Origin: an uncultured Maribacter sp.
GTDB taxonomy: Bacteria; Bacteroidota; Bacteroidia; Flavobacteriales; Flavobacteriaceae
NCBI RefSeq assembly: GCF_947496775.1
Contig: NZ_CANMDU010000010.1
Span: 62,001-126,000, forward strand
Direction of reading: 5' to 3'
DNA length: 64,000 nucleotides
This document shows, piece after piece, positions 1-6,834 of the stretch. The translations under genes and the position numbers were made by a program. The first letter of the stretch is position 1; each line of letters starts with the position of its first letter. The notes below the pieces were generated by a model. It did not search any database. It was not told the DNA's origin and saw only the letters and a program-made list of their open reading frames with translations.

Positions 1-2
1 AA

Positions 3-32
3 GGCTCGAGCATAACGCTCATGATAGCAGGG
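3..32. repeat. REP-like palindromic repeat, copy A
   Basis: A short imperfect palindrome begins GGCTCGAGCATAACGCTC and continues into a tail ending AGCAGGGA. It resembles two further copies at 359-387 and 579-609 (shared GGCnCGAG start, GAGC/GCTC arms). Extragenic palindromes of this type are common in flavobacterial genomes and elsewhere are mobilised by REP-associated transposases. No such transposase is seen in this window. Confidence 0.5.
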
Positions 33-47
33 AGTAATACAAATCTT

Positions 48-305
48 TTAAAGATTTTTAGGCTTGTTCCAAAATATCCATTTTAACTGTATTTGCTTGC
101 CTAATTGGTTCTCGTATGCATTTATTTTTGGTACTAAAATAGTTGCTAGAACAAAAGAAATTATTCTAATATATAGGACACTTAAATCTTTAAACAAATA
201 CTGTAGGGTAAACCTAATTATTACATAAACAGTTAATAATGCTACAAATCTTACAATTATGAACTTTGTTTTTCTATTCATTATATTTTTTCTATTTATT
301 ATCAC
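48..305 (-). CDS. small membrane protein of unknown function
   Basis: This 85-residue protein has a basic N-terminus and two probable transmembrane segments (about residues 17-36 and 42-60). A soluble basic tail (GKQIQLKWIFW) follows. I recognise no domain. The shape, two helices plus a conserved-looking QxGKQIQLKW tail, is typical of small flavobacterial inner-membrane proteins. The ATG at 281 (residue 9, MNRKTKF) is an equally good start, because it puts the positive charges directly ahead of the first helix. It is flanked on both sides by REP-like palindromes, which suggests a free-standing accessory gene. Function is unknown. Confidence 0.55.
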   Translation of the reverse strand: MIINRKNIMNRKTKFIIVRFVALLTVYVIIRFTLQYLFKDLSVLYIRIISFVLATILVPKINAYENQLGKQIQLKWIFWNKPKNL

Positions 306-358
306 AGTACAACATCAGCAAGGGAAAAGAAAACAACTGTATTTAGTCTACTCTTAAC

Positions 359-387
359 GGCACGAGAGCAACGCTCTCACTAGCTGA
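359..387. repeat. REP-like palindromic repeat, copy B
   Basis: Starts GGCACGAGAGCAACGCTCTC, with arms GAGAGC and GCTCTC around a two- to three-base loop, and then an ACTAGCTG tail. It belongs to the same family as 3-32 and 579-609. It lies in the 324-bp gene-free stretch 306-629, which otherwise shows only AT-rich sequence without a convincing reading frame. Confidence 0.5.
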
Positions 388-578
388 AATTAAGTAACAC
401 GTTTTACTATTTTTAAAACTTATTAATTGTAAGTATCCTTTTCGTGGTATTTGTTACAAACGAATGTTAAAAAGGAGAATCTTAGTGCATAGATTATCCT
501 TGTTTCTACATAGCATTAAACTCTTAACTATTTTTATTGCAAGGTTTATTATAACACCTATTATGTAACATACCTTAT

Positions 579-609
579 GGCACGAGCATGATGCTCTCGA
601 GAACAGGGG
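579..609. repeat. REP-like palindromic repeat, copy C
   Basis: Starts GGCACGAGCATGATGCTC and continues into a CTCGAGAACAGGGG tail. This is the third member of the family. It lies 20 bp downstream of the AlkD-like gene (minus strand), so as RNA it could act as a 3'-end hairpin, but it has no U-tract. Confidence 0.5.
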
Positions 610-629
610 ATTAAACGCTAAAATCTGTA

Positions 630-1352
630 TTAACTATTACTATTCTTATCCACTGGACTTCTGTACTCTGCTCTTGGATAATCCGATATTCTCAAATTAT
701 CTTTTTGCAATTCGGCTAGTGCTTTTTTTCCTATCCATTTTGCTGATTTAGTATCAAATTCCATTATTTCATAAGCTGTTTCTATGGCTTTTTTATTGAG
801 GTCCAAATTACGTTTTCCTATATTCCGTAATGACCAATTAACAGCCTTTTTTACGTATAGTCTTTCATCATTTGACTCTCGCTTAATTATTGGAAAAAAC
901 TGCTCAAATAGTTCGTTTCCCGAAGTTTTATCTGCCATACAATATGAAGCCAATATTGCAAATCCTGCTCTCTTTTCAAACTCGGGTTTTCTTTTAGTCC
1001 ATTCTAATATTTTGGCAAGAGCAAATTTGCTTTTAGAAAAGAGTCCCATACTGAAACTGTCACAGATTTCCCAGTTCTCAAACGTCTTAACCCATTTCTC
1101 CATTAATTGTTCGGTAACGTCTTTTGGTTTAAACATTTTACTACACAACAGTCGTCCTTCGTATATTCCGCTGTCAAAAAGTTGTAAGGCAAGTTCATTG
1201 TTCTGTCCAATTTCTTTGGCTATCATTTTAAGTTCTTTGTGGTAAATCCCTAAAGAATTGTTAGATATAATTCCAAATTTATTTTCTTTGAAAACCACCT
1301 TTTCTGCATCTTTCAGGTCATAAAGACATTCTATGATTTCTTTATAAGTCAA
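630..1352 (-). CDS. AlkD-like DNA alkylation repair protein
   Basis: The 240-residue, all-helical protein matches the AlkD/AlkC-type DNA glycosylase family built of HEAT-like repeats. These enzymes excise positively charged alkylated purines. Family signatures seen are MEKWVKTFENWEICDSF (about residues 84-100) and KKAVNWSLRNIGKRN (about 168-182), which carry the conserved tryptophan and aspartate of the substrate cleft. The start is a TTG at 1350-1352 that abuts the TAA of the DUF1801 gene directly, so translation is probably coupled. The two genes form one accessory unit. Assignment to the superfamily is firm. Activity on a particular lesion is inferred. Confidence 0.85.
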   Translation of the reverse strand: MTYKEIIECLYDLKDAEKVVFKENKFGIISNNSLGIYHKELKMIAKEIGQNNELALQLFDSGIYEGRLLCSKMFKPKDVTEQLMEKWVKTFENWEICDSFSMGLFSKSKFALAKILEWTKRKPEFEKRAGFAILASYCMADKTSGNELFEQFFPIIKRESNDERLYVKKAVNWSLRNIGKRNLDLNKKAIETAYEIMEFDTKSAKWIGKKALAELQKDNLRISDYPRAEYRSPVDKNSNS

Positions 1353-1676
1353 TTATTTTTTTGAATTTATTTCGATAGCTTGCTTTATGTAGTATTCAAC
1401 AGCTTTTTTGTTCAATTCTTTTTGAGGTAAAACTCTAATGGCTTTTCCATTACCTGTTAAAAGTCCTAAGCTATCTTCCATTTTCGCGCCTTTTAAAAAT
1501 CCAAAATCGATTCCATAAGGCATTGTTCGCATATGACAAATTCCACCTTTTTCATTTGAATAGGTCGTAATTCGTTCTTTTTTTGTTTCAATTATTCCGT
1601 CAAAGGATAGCAAAAATTTCCTTGCGTTTAAAAATAGTTCTTTATGTTTAGATTCCAAATCTTTGTCGTATTGCAT
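1353..1676 (-). CDS. DUF1801 (YdhG-like) family protein
   Basis: A 107-residue single-domain protein of the DUF1801/YdhG-like type. It has an N-terminal helix, a hydrophobic core strand, then a central segment GICHMRTMPYGIDFGFLKGAK where these proteins place their ligand-contacting strand. A C-terminal helix (KKAVEYYIKQAIEIN) follows. The biochemical role of the family is not established. It is directly upstream of, and abuts, the AlkD-like gene, so co-expression is expected. No signal peptide is present, so it should be cytoplasmic. Confidence 0.7.
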   Translation of the reverse strand: MQYDKDLESKHKELFLNARKFLLSFDGIIETKKERITTYSNEKGGICHMRTMPYGIDFGFLKGAKMEDSLGLLTGNGKAIRVLPQKELNKKAVEYYIKQAIEINSKK

Positions 1677-1786
1677 AATGTTTCTTTTTCTTATTACGTA
1701 TGGTTTTTTTTATAAGAAACGTAGAGCTATAAAAAAAGCATATTCGTTTCTGTTTATTAAATCAGTTTTTTGTTAGGCAACTGGCT

Positions 1787-3010
1787 TTATTCATTTAGTT
1801 TGTCTATAATATATTGTTCTGTTTCAATTCCGATTTCCGATTTAACTAAATTTAGAAATTCAGAGGTTTTATTTATTCTGTCTTTATGCACTTTTTTCAG
1901 CAACTGTTCAAAATCTTTTCTTCCAATTTTGTTTTCCAATTCGTAAAGCAGATGAGCTCCTTTATAGGTTGTAGTCTTCTGATTTTCAATTTTTTCTTCT
2001 TTAAGTTTGTAGAGCGAAGGCAAGTCGGTTATCCTTTCTTTTAATTTCTTTATATTTTCATTAAAACTCTTTTCGCCATATAAATTACGTTGTAAGATTA
2101 TTGATGAATATTCTGCAAAGGATTCGTTTAGCCAATCTTCCCAAGTATTTACATTTGCCTTGTTCCACCATAAATGAGCTATTTCGTGGGCAAGTGTTTT
2201 TTCATCTGTCACTTTAAATGAATTTTCAATGGAAAGGGAAATAAATTCTTTTCGTGAATATGAAATTGAACGATTGAATTTGTTGATTGCTAACACAAGA
2301 TTTCCACTACTACAATTACCCAACATAGTATTCAGCTGATTGTAATGATTTTTAGCACTTGTTTTTATGGCCTTTTTTGTTTTCTTGTCAAGAAGCAGAT
2401 AATAAATTTTTATTCTACCTTTTCCAATATTAAAATGCCTAAAATTAGATGAGATAATTATTGGGATGTCTAAAAAGGGATTATTTTGTTTAATTCTCCA
2501 TAGTTCTCCAGCATGTGATGTTTTCCCTGAACCAATGAGTTGATAGTCTTTATTTAATTGAACATTTATGTCATAGGCAAAAAGTCCGTATTCTATATTT
2601 AATGGAAACCAAGAAGTATAAAGATTGAGTTCTAACCAATTTTCATTAAAACGAAAATCTTTGTTTTGAATACTGTCTAAATCGTAGGTGTATTGTATAG
2701 TCAACTTTTTATTTTTAACTCCTTTTGTATTAATAAGAATAGCCCTATCGTGTCCTATAAAGGCTTCTTCTGCTATTTTATAAACAACTGGATTGTTGTT
2801 AGATGAAATATTAGATATGTTGGCAAATTGAGTTAGAAATAATTTTAATTCTCCTGCATCTGAAAGTGTACTAAATGTTATTGTAAATTCAGCTTTAATT
2901 TTTTCATCCTCTATATCAACAAGAATATTCCCTTTATAGTTTTCAATTTTCTGTGCTTTGGAAACAAATGAAAAGATTAACAACAATACACAAATACATG
3001 TTTTTCTCAT
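1787..3010 (-). CDS. secreted M1-like (gluzincin) metallopeptidase
   Basis: The 407-residue protein has a cleavable signal peptide (MRKTCICVLLLIFSFVSKAQ). A beta-rich N-terminal half resembling the M1 aminopeptidase N-domain follows. The zinc motif HEIAHLWW has His275, Glu276 and His279, followed by the NESFAEY segment whose Glu296 would be the third zinc ligand. I count 16 residues between His279 and Glu296, whereas classical M1 enzymes have 18. It is therefore a divergent or neighbouring gluzincin. No GxMEN exopeptidase motif is obvious. The 3' end lies 9 bp from a GTTAGGC box resembling an attC inverse core, so it may be a cassette gene. Periplasmic or outer-surface location is inferred. 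Confidence 0.75.
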   Translation of the reverse strand: MRKTCICVLLLIFSFVSKAQKIENYKGNILVDIEDEKIKAEFTITFSTLSDAGELKLFLTQFANISNISSNNNPVVYKIAEEAFIGHDRAILINTKGVKNKKLTIQYTYDLDSIQNKDFRFNENWLELNLYTSWFPLNIEYGLFAYDINVQLNKDYQLIGSGKTSHAGELWRIKQNNPFLDIPIIISSNFRHFNIGKGRIKIYYLLLDKKTKKAIKTSAKNHYNQLNTMLGNCSSGNLVLAINKFNRSISYSRKEFISLSIENSFKVTDEKTLAHEIAHLWWNKANVNTWEDWLNESFAEYSSIILQRNLYGEKSFNENIKKLKERITDLPSLYKLKEEKIENQKTTTYKGAHLLYELENKIGRKDFEQLLKKVHKDRINKTSEFLNLVKSEIGIETEQYIIDKLNE

Positions 3011-3070
3011 ACAGTTTCAATATTTTACATTAAAGACGAAAGAAAGTCATTCTTGTTACGGGTCAAGCTT

Positions 3071-3206
3071 GTTGACAACGTCTCGTATAACCGTCAGTTA
3101 CGGGTTTATATACACAGACTTTTCAGAATTCAATATACTTAATTCAACGCAAAAACGGTTTAGGTTTGAACCTAAACCGCTATTTTTTGTATACGTTGTT
3201 AGCCAC
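3071..3206 (-). other. integron attC-like recombination site (site 1)
   Basis: Read on the minus strand it begins with inverse core GTGGCTAAC (3206-3198), then spacer AAC and L-box GTATA. It ends with L-box TATAC, spacer GAGAC and core GTTGTCAAC (3079-3071). The middle holds an 11-bp perfect stem (3156-3166 pairing with 3169-3179). R box/unpaired spacer/L box on both arms is attC architecture. The inverse core GTGGCTAAC is the exact complement of the box GTTAGCCAC at 5721-5713, the predicted 5' boundary of the cassette carrying the WYL and DUF4345 genes. Site 2 has the same GAGAC spacer. Confidence 0.6.
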
Positions 3207-3222
3207 TGGCATTATTTTAGGT

Positions 3223-3609
3223 TTAAGACCAAATATTTATCAGACAAAAAACATTAGCTAAACCTAGAACAAGTTCAAATATAATTCCTTGAGTAATTTG
3301 CTTACTTGGTTTGCCATCAGCTTTTAAACTAATTATTCTACCAATTACAAAGCCAATAAAAATAAGTATTGCAATAATATGTGACGTAAGGGTCAGTTTT
3401 GCAATAAATATTCCAAGAGCAATTATGATTCCTGCAAAAAGCATTACAGAGCTAACACCTCTCATTTCATTTAACAAGCTAGCATCATTTTCTAATTGAA
3501 TTCCTGAATTTTTTAAATAAGTATTAACAGGATTACTTAACCTGCTTATTCCTATAAATATTAACAAAAGAGCTGATAGTGATAAGACTATAATTCCGAC
3601 AATTTCCAT
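3223..3609 (-). CDS. DUF4345-like four-helix membrane protein
   Basis: A 128-residue integral membrane protein with four predicted transmembrane helices (about residues 4-22, 52-70, 74-92 and 105-126). It has the pattern SxxNEMRGVSSVMLFAG between helices 1 and 2 that I associate with DUF4345. Function is unknown for the family. It lies 69 bp downstream of the WYL-regulator gene in the same orientation, with a promoter and an inverted repeat between them, and 17 bp upstream of attC-like site 1. The two genes appear to make up one mobile cassette, and the regulator probably controls this gene. Confidence 0.65.
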   Translation of the reverse strand: MEIVGIIVLSLSALLLIFIGISRLSNPVNTYLKNSGIQLENDASLLNEMRGVSSVMLFAGIIIALGIFIAKLTLTSHIIAILIFIGFVIGRIISLKADGKPSKQITQGIIFELVLGLANVFCLINIWS

Positions 3610-3637
3610 TTTTTTAATTTTTTAATTATTATTTATG

Positions 3638-3672
3638 CAAATGTAAATTGAGGTTGTGACAAGGATATGTCA
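3638..3672 (-). promoter_or_regulatory. promoter with operator-like inverted repeat for the DUF4345 gene
   Basis: On the minus strand, TACATTTG (3645-3638) fits the Bacteroidota -7 element TAnnTTTG, 29 bp ahead of the DUF4345 start. Upstream, where the -33 region should be, lies the inverted repeat TGACA-N6-TGTCA (3657-3672). A repressor or activator bound there would directly control this promoter. The adjacent WYL-family regulator is the obvious candidate, by inference only. Confidence 0.5.
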
Positions 3673-3678
3673 AGGGTA

Positions 3679-4380
3679 TTATTTATTCTTTACATATTTT
3701 TCAAAATATTCTTTTATAGTCATATTATGAGGACTAAAAATCTGTTTTTCAATTGTAATATTTTCAATAAAATCTATTCTGAAGTATCTAAAATCATTTC
3801 GTAATTGACAAAAAGCTACTAATAAAAAGTCTCCGTGAATGCTATAGATTGCAAAAGGTTCGATACTTCGAGTAGTTTGTTTTTTGTCAGAAGAAAAGTA
3901 GTCAATAGTTAATACCATATATTGAGTAATTGCCGATTGTATAAGCATTAGGTTGTCACTTGTTTTTTCTTCATTATTATTACCACTAAAGTAAATTCTC
4001 TCTGCTAGTAAATCTGTATTTCCCTTTTGAGAGTAGCGTAATATTGCTTTTATTTTTTCTAATGCACTAGTAACATTATCGACTAATGACAAGTCTTTAT
4101 TTTTTATCGCTAGTTGCTCTATTGTGATTAAAGCATTAGCTTCATCTTCTGTAAAAAGAACTGGAGGTAGGTGATATCCTTCCATAATTGCATAACCTTT
4201 GCCTTCTTCTGTTACAATAGGAATTCCTGATTTTTCTAGTGTTCGAATATCTCTATATATGGTTCTTAAACTTACATTATGTTTCTCAGCAAGTTGTCTA
4301 GCTGTAACAATTCTTTTAGATTGTAGTTATGTAAGGATAGCAGTCAATCTAGAAAGTCTTGGCTTTTCTTTTTCCTCCAT
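3679..4380 (-). pseudogene. WYL-domain (YafY-like) transcriptional regulator with in-frame nonsense codon
   Basis: Reading from an ATG at 4380 gives one continuous frame of about 233 codons with a single interruption, a TAA at 4329-4327 (codon 18; one change from CAA). Before the stop comes MEEKEKPRLSRLTAILT. After it come a complete winged HTH (SKRIVTARQLAEKHNVSLRT, then IYRDIRTLEKSGIPI) and the WYL ligand domain, whose core appears as TRSIEPFAIYSIHGDFLLVAF. The family consists of transcription factors whose WYL domain senses a ligand or nucleic acid. Reinitiation at the ATG at 4185 would yield only the 168-residue WYL half without the DNA-binding domain. The gene is therefore probably inactive, unless the stop is suppressed or is an assembly error. 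Confidence 0.8.
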
Positions 4381-4398
4381 TTTGTGTTTTCAGCTGTT

Positions 4399-4443
4399 CG
4401 TTAAGAGACATGGTTTACACAAGTTAAAGATTAGGGTTTACAC
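4399..4443. repeat. left terminal inverted repeat of the IS481-family element
   Basis: Imperfect match to the complement of 5658-5703. The shared blocks are CGTTAA, a TTTACA motif, AGTTAAAG and a final GTTTACAC. The transposase stop codon (4438-4440) lies inside this repeat. Confidence 0.65.
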
Positions 4444-5619
4444 TAAATTAGTTTCTAACCTTGTAGATTCTTGTTTGTTTCTTAGGTTTCTTTGATCAAA
4501 GAAACCTAAAAATACGTTTCTAAAGAAGACCCTCCAAATCCCGTTTCCAATATCCTCTATTGCGACATATTTTCCTTTTAAAGCTGCCGATACATATACC
4601 CAATAATATGATTTCCATCTAATTGCACCACTCATGGTTACTTTAAGAATTTTATATTTAGAATCATATTGAAAATCGGGTATTTTTTCAGGGAAGGGTC
4701 TGCTTGAGAAATCATGTATATCAGCGGGTGTTTTCATATCCAAAGCTTCATGTGGTCTTATGTTATTATATTGCTTTACAAAGTGATTTAAACGTCTTTG
4801 TTGGGCTTTTAAATCATAGGCTGAAGGTTTTGCGAAAGCTGCCTTTAAATCGCGGTGCATGCGTTCATGTCTGCCGTTTTGTTGTGGCTGTCCAGGGTCT
4901 GAGAAAACCGGAGTGATTCCTAGTTCGATAAACCAATAGGAGAGTTGTGTAAATCGTTGAATGGCCCTGACCGAACCGAAGGGACTTCCGTTATCGGTGT
5001 GCAGTTGTTTTGGCATGCCGTATATTCTAAAAACCCTTTTGAATTCGGCCTTTGCGGACTTTAGGGTTTCTTTGTAATGCCCTTTGGCGGTAAAAAGAAA
5101 TCTGCTTTTAGAGTCTGCAATGGTAAGTGGGTGACAATAGATTTTATTTCCCATCAGGAACTTACCTTTATAGTCCGCACTCCATACTTCATTACACGAT
5201 TTTGGGTCGAAAATAGGATTAGTTGGTTTAACTCTTCTCATTCTTTTTTGAGGACATACCAGACCATTTCTCTTTAGAATATTATGCACAGTAACCACCG
5301 AAGGGACTTCTTGCTTGGTGAATTCTTTAAACAATAATTCTCTGATTTTTTTAGCCCCCCAAAGCTTGTATTCTGCTTTTAGATTTAGAATACTTTCAAT
5401 GATGTTTTCTTTTGTGGCGTTGGGATGGTTTGAAGGTGCTCTAGATTGCTTTTTCAGACCCTCGAAACCTTGTTTTTCAAACCTATTTATTAGCTTGTAA
5501 GCTGTAGGTCTAGAGATTTCAAAGCTTTTGCATAATTCCGTAATGGTATATTTTCCTGTACGCCATTCACAGATAAATTCGATTTTTTGTTCCATAGTCG
5601 TTGTTGTTTTCCAAGGCAT
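4438..5619 (-). CDS. IS481-family DDE transposase
   Basis: The 393-residue protein has an N-terminal helix-turn-helix (about residues 10-60, TITELCKSFEISRPTAYKLI). An rve/integrase-core DDE domain follows: first Asp in VWSADYKGKF, second Asp in QLHTDNGSPF and the catalytic Glu in QQNGRHERMHRDLK. A C-terminal extension (about residues 300-393) has the CxxxxW-free beta fold common in this family. It is full length and shows no frameshift, so the element may be active. No accessory gene is present. Cut-and-paste versus copy-out transposition cannot be read from the sequence. Confidence 0.92.
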   Translation of the reverse strand: MPWKTTTTMEQKIEFICEWRTGKYTITELCKSFEISRPTAYKLINRFEKQGFEGLKKQSRAPSNHPNATKENIIESILNLKAEYKLWGAKKIRELLFKEFTKQEVPSVVTVHNILKRNGLVCPQKRMRRVKPTNPIFDPKSCNEVWSADYKGKFLMGNKIYCHPLTIADSKSRFLFTAKGHYKETLKSAKAEFKRVFRIYGMPKQLHTDNGSPFGSVRAIQRFTQLSYWFIELGITPVFSDPGQPQQNGRHERMHRDLKAAFAKPSAYDLKAQQRRLNHFVKQYNNIRPHEALDMKTPADIHDFSSRPFPEKIPDFQYDSKYKILKVTMSGAIRWKSYYWVYVSAALKGKYVAIEDIGNGIWRVFFRNVFLGFFDQRNLRNKQESTRLETNLV

Positions 5620-5657
5620 GATAATTTGATTTTTATCTCAAATTATAACTTGAAAAA

Positions 5658-5703
5658 GTGTAAACTATGTCCCTTTAACTTTGTAAACTATGTGCCTTTA
5701 ACG
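5658..5703. repeat. right terminal inverted repeat of the IS481-family element
   Basis: Imperfect inverted partner of 4399-4443, reading GTGTAAACTATGTCCC and ending CCTTTAACG. It lies 39 bp upstream of the transposase start codon and probably overlaps its promoter. Confidence 0.65.
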
Positions 5704-5712
5704 TACCTGCTT

Positions 5713-5913
5713 GTGGCTAACGTCTCGGCTATGATTAGTACGGGAGCAAATATGCGATTACTTTCCGTTTGGCACTAAGCAAAAACCGTTTGTTTTGTTT
5801 TTTCTTTTTTTTAAATCAATACAAAATCCAACGGATTTTGCGACCTTATAAATATACACAAACCTTGGCTTAAAAACCCAAAGCCCGCATTAATTATAGC
5901 CATTGTTAGCTGC
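5713..5913 (-). other. integron attC-like recombination site (site 2)
   Basis: On the minus strand: inverse core GCAGCTAAC (5913-5905), spacer AAT, L-box GGCTAT; then, about 160 bp later, L-box ATAGCC, spacer GAGAC and core GTTAGCCAC (5721-5713). An internal hairpin (CAAAATCC/GGATTTTG, 5822-5840) sits in the loop. The inverse core is the exact complement of GTTAGCTGC at 6847-6839, just upstream of the HEPN-like gene. A circularised cassette requires exactly this. The length (about 200 bp) is large but tolerable for an attC. The GAGAC spacer and a downstream ACGGG motif are shared with site 1. The end of the HEPN-like reading frame runs into it. Confidence 0.65.
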
Positions 5914-6834
5914 AGTTATTTTTTTTTCAATTTCCCTCCACATATGGTCAGAAACAGGTTCTCCAATCCCAGTTTCTGGGTTACGGTACAACATAGTCCA
6001 TTCAGTCATACCGATATTTTCTGGAAATCGAGATACACTCTTCATATCCGAACTTATTGACCTAAGAATATCAATAATTGAATCTATTGTTGTTTCGATT
6101 AACCATTCGGAAACAAAGGAAATAGTTAATCTATTATCTTTAGTTTTCTTTCTTAAATACGAGAATTTTTTTGTTAGTTCTTTTCTTGCAAAAAATCTTA
6201 AGTCTATTTTTCCGGAGTTTAGTTCTATTTTAAGCGCTGATGGGTGTATATCGCTTTTTTCGTGTATTAACCTCGTTCTGTGTTCGTATAATTTATTTAC
6301 AAATGAGTTGTGTTTCTCAATTACACATTTCGACACCTCTTTATTATTAAATTCTGTTTTTTGTCTACAGCTATTATTTAATTGCGACCATTTAGTAATT
6401 GATTCATCTTTATTGTTAATTATATAATTAATAATAGCACTTAAATAATCAAATATGGATGATAAGTGAAAGACTATACTATCGAAAATAGAAGTTATTT
6501 GTTTTTCATAGTTATCAAATAATGGATGAGAAGGGAATATTTGTTTGAAAATAACTTCAGGCTTTTTTTTAGCATATTCTTTTATTTCCCGTTCTATAAT
6601 ATAATATTGCCGAAATAGTAACTCCAAATGAAATTTAGAAGAAACCAGTCTAAAATCAATATTTTCTCTTAGTCGAATTATATGATGATTTTTACCTAAT
6701 GTATTTTCAATATGATGACTATAATCCATAGTCATAGCACGAAAGGCTTCATGAAGAATGTCTATTTTTGTAGTGATACGCTCAAAACATCGGCTTAAGT
6801 CCTCTACATCTAATATTGGTAATTCTTTACTCAT
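5890..6834 (-). CDS. HEPN-like protein of unknown function in a cassette
   Basis: A 314-residue, strongly helical, cytoplasmic protein. The central part (about residues 115-200) has two long helices, and the second contains HRTRLIHEKSD. This gives Arg186-x4-His191, the Rx4-6H motif of HEPN ribonucleases and toxins. No partner nucleotidyltransferase (MNT) or antitoxin is adjacent, and I cannot assign a named family. The last residues (AANNGYN) are encoded by the attC-like site, so the gene reads into its own recombination site. The start has GTTAGCTGC five bases upstream, the cassette boundary. A role in defence or RNA cleavage is a hypothesis from the motif and setting. Confidence 0.6.
   Translation of the reverse strand: MSKELPILDVEDLSRCFERITTKIDILHEAFRAMTMDYSHHIENTLGKNHHIIRLRENIDFRLVSSKFHLELLFRQYYIIEREIKEYAKKKPEVIFKQIFPSHPLFDNYEKQITSIFDSIVFHLSSIFDYLSAIINYIINNKDESITKWSQLNNSCRQKTEFNNKEVSKCVIEKHNSFVNKLYEHRTRLIHEKSDIHPSALKIELNSGKIDLRFFARKELTKKFSYLRKKTKDNRLTISFVSEWLIETTIDSIIDILRSISSDMKSVSRFPENIGMTEWTMLYRNPETGIGEPVSDHMWREIEKKITAANNGYN

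Larger units (their letters stand above)
4399..5703 (-). mobile_element. IS481-family insertion sequence
   Basis: An element of about 1.3 kb with one transposase gene. Its ends are imperfect inverted repeats of about 45 bp: left 4399-4443 and right 5658-5703. Both start CGTTAA and carry two TTTACA motifs separated by AGTTAAAG. I see no unambiguous target-site duplication, so the exact ends are uncertain by a few bases. It is inserted 19 bp upstream of the WYL-regulator ATG and 10 bp from the end of attC-like site 2. It therefore splits the leader of the WYL/DUF4345 cassette. Confidence 0.8.

Noticed and set aside
1700-1785. Possible further attC-like site between DUF1801 and the M1-like peptidase genes
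   Set aside because: The box GTTAGGC (1772-1778) fits a core, but the rest of the gap lacks L boxes and the GAGAC spacer. The boundary of the M1 cassette (GTTGTCAAC at 3079-3071) does not match its inverse core (GTTGCCTAAC).
2958-3257. Plus-strand open frame of 99 codons
   Set aside because: It runs through attC-like site 1 and the start of the peptidase on the other strand, and has no recognisable protein features.
4199-4495. Plus-strand open frame across the IS left end
   Set aside because: It is antisense to the WYL regulator HTH and crosses the IS terminal repeat. The minus strand gives an obvious protein family in the same place.
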